Shown here in pieces: positions 58,433 to 64,000 of a DNA stretch of 64,000 bases. Location: contig NZ_CP087719.1 of the NCBI RefSeq assembly GCF_020991085.1, forward strand, positions 2,376,001 through 2,440,000. Direction: 5' to 3'. Made by a program: the position numbers and the translations under genes. This DNA is from Roseomonas sp. OT10. GTDB taxonomy: Bacteria > Pseudomonadota > Alphaproteobacteria > Acetobacterales > Acetobacteraceae. The notes below the pieces were generated by a model, which saw only the letters and a program-made list of their open reading frames with translations, did no database searches and was not told where the DNA came from. How positions within the stretch are numbered: the first letter of the stretch is position 1; each line of letters opens with the position of its first letter.

Positions 58433-59497
58433 GTGCCCGACCTGTCCCTGCAACACCTCATCAAGCGTTACGGCGCCCAGACCGCCGTGGACGACCTCTC
58501 CCTCGACGTGGCGGAGGGGGAGTGCATCGCCCTGCTCGGCCCTTCGGGCTGCGGCAAGACGACCACGCTGCGCATGGTGGCGGGCTACATCACCCCCGAT
58601 TCCGGCCATGTCCGGCTGGGGGGCCGGGCCATCGAGCGCGACCCGCCGCACAAGCGCAACATCGGCATGGTCTTCCAGGCCTATGCGCTGTTTCCGCACA
58701 TGACGGCCGGCGGCAACGTCGCCTTCGGGCTGGAGACGCGCGGCCTCGGCCGGGCGGAGCGTGACCGGCGCGCGACGGCGGCGCTCGCCATGGTGGGGCT
58801 CGACGGCTACGCCGACCGCTACCCGGCGCAGATGTCGGGCGGGCAGCAGCAGCGCGTCGCCCTGGCCCGCGCCCTGGTGATCGAGCCGGACCTGCTGTTG
58901 CTGGACGAGCCGCTGTCGAACCTCGATGCCGGGCGGCGGGCGGAGATGCGGGCGGAGATCGCACGGCTGCGCCGCCGCGTGCCGGTGACGACGCTGTTCG
59001 TGACGCACGACCAGGAGGAGGCGCTGGCCCTCTCCGACCGGGTCGCGGTGATGCAGGCGGGACGGCTGGTGGAGCTGGCCGACCCGAAGACGCTGTCGGA
59101 ACACCCGGCGCGGCTGTTCACCGCAGGCTTCCTCGGCGCGCGCACCGTGCTGCCGGGGCACGCGGAGGCCGGCCGCTTCGTCACCGCCGCCGGGCCGGTC
59201 GCCAGCCTGCCGGACGACGCCCCGCCCTCCCCCACCCATCTGGTGCTGCGCGCCGCCCGGCTGCGCCTGGCGCCGGCCGCGACGGAGGCGGTGGACGCCC
59301 TCTTCGCCACCGAGGGCACGGTGGCCGAGGCCGCCTGGCTGGGCGATTCCGTCTCCTACGAGATCGCGGCGGGCGAGGCGCGGCTGCGCGTGCTGCGCCC
59401 GACCACCGAGCCCGCCTTCCCCCCCGGCGCCCCCGTGCGGGTCTTCGCCGGCCCCGGGGCCGTCGCCTTCCTGTCCGAATCCGGAGAGAACCGATGA
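58433..59497 (+). CDS. Polyamine/iron-type ABC transporter ATPase (PotA-like)
   Basis: A 354-aa ATPase with Walker A GPSGCGKTT, the signature MSGGQQQR, Walker B LLLLDEPLSNLD and a C-terminal TOBE regulatory domain (about residues 235-350). It is of the PotA/FbpC type. GTG 58433 is used; TTG 58415 is in frame but lies in a likely promoter element and has no ribosome-binding site. It overlaps the next gene by 4 bases. Confidence 0.92.
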   Translation: MPDLSLQHLIKRYGAQTAVDDLSLDVAEGECIALLGPSGCGKTTTLRMVAGYITPDSGHVRLGGRAIERDPPHKRNIGMVFQAYALFPHMTAGGNVAFGLETRGLGRAERDRRATAALAMVGLDGYADRYPAQMSGGQQQRVALARALVIEPDLLLLDEPLSNLDAGRRAEMRAEIARLRRRVPVTTLFVTHDQEEALALSDRVAVMQAGRLVELADPKTLSEHPARLFTAGFLGARTVLPGHAEAGRFVTAAGPVASLPDDAPPSPTHLVLRAARLRLAPAATEAVDALFATEGTVAEAAWLGDSVSYEIAAGEARLRVLRPTTEPAFPPGAPVRVFAGPGAVAFLSESGENR

Positions 59498-60525
59498 CCG
59501 TCTCCCGCCGCCTGATCCTGGGCGCCGGCGCGCTGGCGCCGCTTCATTTCATCGCCCCCGCCCGGGCGCAGATCGCCCGCGGCAGCGAGCTGACCGTGGG
59601 CGTCTGGGGCGGCGAGCAGGAGCGCATCCTGCGGCAATACGTGGTCGGCCCGCTGGAGCAGCAGTACGGGGTGAAGTGCAACCTCGTCCTGGGCGGCACG
59701 TCGGAGCGGCGCGCCAAGGCCTATGCCGAGCGCGGTAACCCGTCCTTCGACATCATCTACCTGAACATCTCCGAGAGCCGCCGCGCGGTGAAGGACGGCG
59801 TCACCCAGGCGGCGACCGACCGCGTGCCGAACGCCGCCCACCTCTACGCGCCGGCGAAGCTCGGCGGCTACGGCGTCGCCTTCAACCCCGTGACCATCGT
59901 CTACGACAAGCGCAAGGTCGCGGCGCCGATGACCTCGTGGAAGGACCTCTGGCGCGACGACCTGAAGGGCAAGCTGATCTGGCCGAGCTATCCGGGCGCG
60001 CAGGGCACCTCGGCGCTGCTGATGGCCGCCAAGATCTGGGGCGGCAGCGAGACGAACATCGACCCCGCCTTCAAGCAGATCGCGGCGCTGCGGCCCTTCG
60101 CCGCGATCCAGGGCGGGCAGGACCAGCTCTATGCCATGTTCGACCAGGAGGTCGGCGCCGCCTCGGTCGAGTTCGGCTCCTTCACCCAGAAATACGCCGA
60201 GACGCGCAACCCCAACATCGTCATCGCCGACCCGACCGAGGGCCAGGTGATCGCGATGAACGTCGCCTGCATCACCGTGGGCAGCAAGAACCAGGCGCTG
60301 GCCGAGGCCTGGGTGAACCTGCATCTCGCCCCCGACTGCCAGCGCGCCTATGCCGAGCGCATCTACTACTCGCCGACGGTGAGCAACGTGGAGTTCCCGC
60401 CGGAGCTGGCGAAGAAGCTGGTGCTGGGCGAGCAGGTGAAGAAGCTGGTCGATTTCGACTGGGAGGTGGTGGCGCAGCAGGAGCCGCGCTGGTCCTCCCG
60501 CTTCACCCGCGAGATCGCCGGCTGA
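59494..60525 (+). CDS. ABC transporter substrate-binding protein, PotD/FbpA type
   Basis: A 343-aa periplasmic family 1 binding protein. The signal peptide has twin arginines (MTVSRRLILGAGALAPLH, cleaved near ARAQIARG). The mature part starts ELTVGVWGGEQE and has SWKDLWRDDLKGKLIWPSYPG and NIVIADPTEGQV. These fit spermidine/putrescine or Fe(III)-type binding proteins. The ligand is undetermined. ATG 59494 overlaps the ATPase gene by 4 bases. Confidence 0.92.
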   Translation: MTVSRRLILGAGALAPLHFIAPARAQIARGSELTVGVWGGEQERILRQYVVGPLEQQYGVKCNLVLGGTSERRAKAYAERGNPSFDIIYLNISESRRAVKDGVTQAATDRVPNAAHLYAPAKLGGYGVAFNPVTIVYDKRKVAAPMTSWKDLWRDDLKGKLIWPSYPGAQGTSALLMAAKIWGGSETNIDPAFKQIAALRPFAAIQGGQDQLYAMFDQEVGAASVEFGSFTQKYAETRNPNIVIADPTEGQVIAMNVACITVGSKNQALAEAWVNLHLAPDCQRAYAERIYYSPTVSNVEFPPELAKKLVLGEQVKKLVDFDWEVVAQQEPRWSSRFTREIAG

Positions 60526-60637
60526 CCCGGCGCTCCCCGCCCTTCCCGCCCCCGCCGGGGCTCCCGGCAGGCGCCGGTCCCGCCTGACGGACGGGGTCCG
60601 CCCCGTCGCATGAGAGGCTTCGCATGAAAGGCCGCCC

Positions 60638-62335
60638 ATGAAAGGCCCCCGGGCCGCCCTGTTGGCGGCCCCCTATGCCCTGTGGCTGCTCGCGGCCTTC
60701 GCCGCGCCGCTGGTCGCCGTGGCGCTGATGTCCGTGCAGGACGATCCCTCGCCCTTCGCGCCGCTCTCCCTCGCCCCCTCGATGGCGAATTACGCGGAGG
60801 CGACGGGCGACCCCTTCCTGATCCGCACCTTCCTCTCCACCCTCGGGCTGGGGGCGGCGGTGACGGCCGTCTCGGCCCTGCTGGCCTATCCCTTCGCGCT
60901 GTGGCTGACGCGGCTCTCGCCGCGGGCGCGGCCCTGGGGCTTCGCCCTGGTGCTGGTGCCGCTGCTGACCAACGTGGTGGTGCGCTCGCTCGGCATCATC
61001 CTGCTGCTCTCCCCCACCGGGGTCGTCAGCGGCGCCGTGGCGGCGCTGGGCTTCCCCCGGCCGGAGCTGCTGTTCGGCTGGTTCGCGGTGGCGCTGTCGC
61101 TGTGCCAAGTCTTCCTGCCCTACATGGTGCTCTCGCTCTACGACGTGCTGGAGGGCCAGGAAGCCCGGTTGCAGGAGGCGGCGGACGGCCTCGGCGCCGG
61201 CCCGGCGGTGCGCTTCCTGCGCGTGACGCTGCCGCTCTCCCTGCCTGGGCTGCGGGCGGGGCTGGTGGTGGTCTTCCTGCTCGCCTCCACCGCCTATGTT
61301 TCCGCCACGCTGGTCGGCGGGCGGAAGGTCTGGGTCACCGGCATGGTGATCTACAAGGAGGGGCTGGAGATCCTGAACGGCCCCCTCGCCGCAGCGCTGG
61401 CCATGCTGATGCTGGCCGCCAGCATCCTGGTGACCCTGCTGATCGGGCGCGCCATCGCCGCCGCCATGCCCTGGGTGGCCGGGCGCCCGCCGCGGCGCCT
61501 CTCCCTCCCTCCCGCCCTGCGCGCGCCGCTGGTGGCGGCCGCGGAGGCGGTCGGCCCCTGGCTCGGCCGGCTGCTGCTGGCGCTCTCCGTCGCGCTGCTG
61601 GTCTTCCCGCTGCTGCTGGTGATGGTGGCGAGCGTGAACGACACGCCCCAGGCCTCGGTCGCCGCGTTCCACGGCTTCACCTGGAAGTGGTACGGGATGA
61701 TCTTCGAGAACCCGCGCTATCTGGGCGATGCCTGGACCTCCGTGCGGCTGGCGCTGGCGACGGTGGCGATCTCCCTCCTCCTCGCCCTGCCCGCCGCCTT
61801 CGCCCTGGTGCGCGGCCGCTTTGCGGGGCGGGAGGCCCTGGGGGCGGCTTTCATGCTGCCCCTCGCCCTGCCCGGCATCGCCATCGGGCTGGGAATGCTG
61901 CGCCTGCTGCAATGGTTCGGCGCGCTGCCGCCCTTCCTGGGCATGCTGGCGGTGCACGTGGTCCTGGTCGCGCCCTTCTCGCTGGCGCTGCTGCGCGGCT
62001 CGGTCGCGGGGCTGGACCGGTCGCAGGAGGAGGCGGCGGCCGGGCTGGGCGCCCCGCCGGCGCGGGTCTTCCGCCAGGTCATCCTGCCGCAGCTCGCCCC
62101 GGCGCTGGCGGTGGCGGGCATCCTGGGCTTCCTGATCTCCTTCGGCGAGGTGACGGTCTCCGCCTTCCTCACCAGCGCGCGTCTCCAGACCCTGCCGGTG
62201 CGGATCTATGCCGAGGCGACCTTCAGCCTGGAGAACACGGTGAACGCGATCTCCACCCTGACCATCCTGCTCACCATCGCGCTGCTGATGCTGGTGAACC
62301 GCTTCGTGCGCCTCGACCGCGCCTGGAAGCGATAG
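60638..62335 (+). CDS. Fused ABC permease (PotB-PotC/FbpB-like)
   Basis: A 565-aa inner-membrane protein with two BPD_transp_1 domains in one chain, about residues 10-275 and 300-560. Each has an EAA loop (EAADGLGAGPAVRFLRVTLP; EEAAAGLGAPPARVFRQVIL). Polyamine systems usually keep the two as separate genes, while iron-type FbpB proteins are fused. ATG 60638 has AAAGG 6 bases upstream. Nearby decoy ATGs at 60610 and 60624 are out of frame. Confidence 0.93.
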   Translation: MKGPRAALLAAPYALWLLAAFAAPLVAVALMSVQDDPSPFAPLSLAPSMANYAEATGDPFLIRTFLSTLGLGAAVTAVSALLAYPFALWLTRLSPRARPWGFALVLVPLLTNVVVRSLGIILLLSPTGVVSGAVAALGFPRPELLFGWFAVALSLCQVFLPYMVLSLYDVLEGQEARLQEAADGLGAGPAVRFLRVTLPLSLPGLRAGLVVVFLLASTAYVSATLVGGRKVWVTGMVIYKEGLEILNGPLAAALAMLMLAASILVTLLIGRAIAAAMPWVAGRPPRRLSLPPALRAPLVAAAEAVGPWLGRLLLALSVALLVFPLLLVMVASVNDTPQASVAAFHGFTWKWYGMIFENPRYLGDAWTSVRLALATVAISLLLALPAAFALVRGRFAGREALGAAFMLPLALPGIAIGLGMLRLLQWFGALPPFLGMLAVHVVLVAPFSLALLRGSVAGLDRSQEEAAAGLGAPPARVFRQVILPQLAPALAVAGILGFLISFGEVTVSAFLTSARLQTLPVRIYAEATFSLENTVNAISTLTILLTIALLMLVNRFVRLDRAWKR

Positions 62336-62472
62336 GGCCGGCGGGCCGCCTGTCGGCTTCGTGCGCCGGGGCGCAGGCAACCGGCCCCGGCCGGGGCCTG
62401 TTCCTCCCGGCGGACCGGCGGGCGCGGGGCATCCCGCCTCCGCCCGGCCCGGCGCCCGGATCGTTCCGTCGC

Positions 62473-63327
62473 ATGCCCCTGCCTCGCCGCCTGCTGCCGC
62501 TGCTGGCCCTGCTGCCCGGCTGCTCGCCCCTGTCGCTCGCCAATGCGCTGACGCCGCGGGGCGACGTCGAGGTCCGGCCCGATCTCCGCTTCGGCGATGG
62601 CCCGCGCGCCCTGCTCGACCTCTATGCGCCCGCGGGGCTGGGGCCGCAGGCGCCGCTGCTGGTCTTCTTCTACGGCGGGCGCTGGCGGGACGGCTCGCGG
62701 CAGGACTACCCCTTCGTCGCCCGCCCGCTGGCGGAGCTGGGCTGCCTCGTCGCCGTGCCGGACTACCGCCTCTTCCCGGAGGTGCGCTGGCCGGCCTTCG
62801 CGGAGGACGGGGCGCGCGCCGTCTCCTGGCTGCTCGATGGCCCCGGCGCCGGGCGGCCGGTGTTCCTGATGGGCCATTCCGCCGGGGCGTTCATCGCCCT
62901 CGCCCTCGCCACCGACCCGCGGTGGCTCGGCGAGGGCCGCCGGCGCCTGCGCGGCGCGATCGGACTCGCCGGCCCCTACGACTTCCAGCCGGACGAGCCG
63001 GGGGATGTCGCCACCTTCGCCCCGGCGCCGGGTGGCCGGGCCCGCGCGGCGCCCGCCGACCCGGCCGCCCTGTCCGGCGCGCCGCCCCTGCTCCTGCTGC
63101 ACGGCCTGGCGGACGAGACCGTCTCGCCGGAGCGGTCGCGGGAGCTGGCGGCGCTCGCCCGCGCCGCCGGCGTGCCCGTGCGGCTCATCGAATATCCCGG
63201 CGTGGGCCATATCGGCATCATCGCCTCCCTGGCGGCGCCGCTGCGCGGACTGGGGCTTGCCGGCGCCCCGGTGCTTGCGGACATCCGCGCCTTCCTGGAC
63301 GCCCCCGCCCCCGCGCCGCGCGCCTGA
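62473..63327 (+). CDS. Alpha/beta-hydrolase, putative lipoprotein esterase
   Basis: A 284-aa serine hydrolase of the BD-FAE/esterase type. The N-terminus has a lipobox (LLPLLALLPGC), so it is probably a membrane-anchored lipoprotein. The oxyanion motif FFYGGRWRDG, the nucleophile elbow GHSAG, and the late LADETVSPERS (Asp) and GVGHIG (His) complete the catalytic triad. Substrate unknown; carboxyl esters are typical. Confidence 0.88.
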   Translation: MPLPRRLLPLLALLPGCSPLSLANALTPRGDVEVRPDLRFGDGPRALLDLYAPAGLGPQAPLLVFFYGGRWRDGSRQDYPFVARPLAELGCLVAVPDYRLFPEVRWPAFAEDGARAVSWLLDGPGAGRPVFLMGHSAGAFIALALATDPRWLGEGRRRLRGAIGLAGPYDFQPDEPGDVATFAPAPGGRARAAPADPAALSGAPPLLLLHGLADETVSPERSRELAALARAAGVPVRLIEYPGVGHIGIIASLAAPLRGLGLAGAPVLADIRAFLDAPAPAPRA

Positions 63328-63489
63328 TCCGCCAGCCGGCGGCCACGGCCGGATACGGATGACACGCTCATGGCTGGCGCGCGACCGCGCGAGACGGCAA
63401 GATGACAGGATGACGTCGTGCCTTGCCCCGGGGGGCGCAGGCCCCTCCGGTGGCCACGCGCCCTCGACCGCCCCTTACCCCGCCTCCCG

Positions 63490-64000
63490 ATGACCCGACC
63501 GGTCGATGAGATGGTCGACGGCCATGGCCGGGTGCGCGCGCACTGGCGCGGCGTGCTCGCCGCCCTGGCCTCCCTTCCGGAGGGCGAGCTGGCGGACCGC
63601 GCCCTGCGCCTGGATCGCGCGCTGGAGGAGGAGGGCATCACCGCCCTCCTGCCCTCCGAGGAGCGCGTCTCCGCCGCCTGGCGCTGCGACCCCGTCCCTT
63701 TCCCGATCGCGGGGACGGAGTTCGCGCTGCTGGAGCAGGGCCTTGCCCAGCGCGCCGCGCTGCTGGAGGCGATCCTGGCCGACCTCTACGGCCCCATGGC
63801 GCTGCTGGCCGAGGGGCTGCTGCCGGCCGAGCTCGTCTTCGCCAATCCCGGTTTCCTGCGCCCCGCGCGCAGTGCGGACCGGCCGCCCCGACTGCCGCTG
63901 ATCCAGGCGGCCGCCGCCGACCTGCGACGTGGCAGCGACGGCCACTGGCACGTCGCCACCGATTCGACGGGGCGGATGGCCGGGCTGGCCCAGGTGCTGG
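63490..64000 (+). CDS. Circularly permuted ATP-grasp protein (3' truncated by window edge)
   Basis: The frame is open from ATG 63490 to the window end, showing about 170 residues. DPVPFPIAGTEF, LLEQGLAQRAALLEAILADLYGP and ELVFANPGFLRP are the N-terminal pattern of circularly permuted type 2 ATP-grasp proteins (DUF404/DUF407). These are usually followed by alpha-E and transglutaminase-like genes, likely peptide ligases. The rest is outside the window. Confidence 0.82.
   Translation, partial: MTRPVDEMVDGHGRVRAHWRGVLAALASLPEGELADRALRLDRALEEEGITALLPSEERVSAAWRCDPVPFPIAGTEFALLEQGLAQRAALLEAILADLYGPMALLAEGLLPAELVFANPGFLRPARSADRPPRLPLIQAAAADLRRGSDGHWHVATDSTGRMAGLAQVL

Overview
The window is about 64 kb of very GC-rich DNA (around 70% by eye) with tightly packed, often 1-11 nt overlapping genes, frequent GTG and a few TTG starts, and an unusually high share of ABC transport and catabolic genes. 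No rRNA, tRNA, CRISPR array, insertion sequence or phage gene was seen. The gene content (hut pathway, molybdenum hydroxylase operon, many solute-binding proteins, two-domain cold-shock protein) fits a free-living alphaproteobacterium, most likely a Roseomonas-like member of the Acetobacteraceae. The family-level guess is inference; no marker gene is present.

Layout. 1-4.2 kb: the end of a histidine-utilisation operon (hutH cut by the window edge, hutI, a PaaI-type thioesterase), then on the minus strand a cysteine-dioxygenase-type thiol dioxygenase under a GntR regulator with a perfect 18-bp palindrome in front of it. 4.2-6.8 kb: a two-domain cold-shock protein with a long Gly/Arg-rich linker and its own terminator, and a dadA-like oxidase overlapping an HpxZ/AtzH-like gene. 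6.9-10.7 kb: a molybdenum hydroxylase operon (small, large and FAD subunits) of the CoxL form II type. 10.9-11.4 kb: a YetF-type membrane protein. 11.6-20.6 kb: a complete dipeptide/oligopeptide ABC transporter with three consecutive paralogous binding proteins. 20.8-25.0 kb: a GtrA protein, then a type I secretion ABC exporter, its membrane-fusion protein and an overlapping 106-aa protein of unknown role.

25.1-36.7 kb: a glycosyltransferase, MepA endopeptidase, a seven-gene branched-chain-amino-acid-type ABC operon that carries two acyl-CoA-ligase-family genes, a GdpD phosphodiesterase, and a 98-aa orphan protein in AT-richer DNA. 36.7-42.3 kb: nucleoside hydrolase plus M20 amidohydrolase, divergent from a binding protein translationally coupled to adenine deaminase, suggesting purine or nucleoside salvage. 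42.4-47.3 kb: a Rieske oxygenase, divergent from a creatininase-family hydrolase followed by two tandem, related FAD-linked oxidases. 47.3-49.6 kb: crcB behind a fluoride riboswitch, and two flavodoxin-fold quinone reductases on either side of a cupin gene. 49.8-53.4 kb: a large GAF/multi-PAS hybrid histidine kinase whose kinase core has markedly different codon choice. 53.4-58.1 kb: an SDR, then a cytosine-deaminase-like amidohydrolase with a NitT/TauT-type ABC importer. 58.4-62.3 kb: a polyamine/iron-type ABC importer with both permease halves fused. 62.5-64 kb: a lipoprotein esterase and the start of a circularly permuted ATP-grasp gene.

Most of the window is nutrient capture: six sets of ABC importer genes, each near the enzymes expected to process what it brings in. 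I did not find a convincing new defence or mobile system. The items most worth a second look are the codon-biased kinase core, the fluoride riboswitch, the GntR palindrome, the RGG-like cold-shock protein, the orphan 98-aa protein and the 106-aa protein tied to the exporter.
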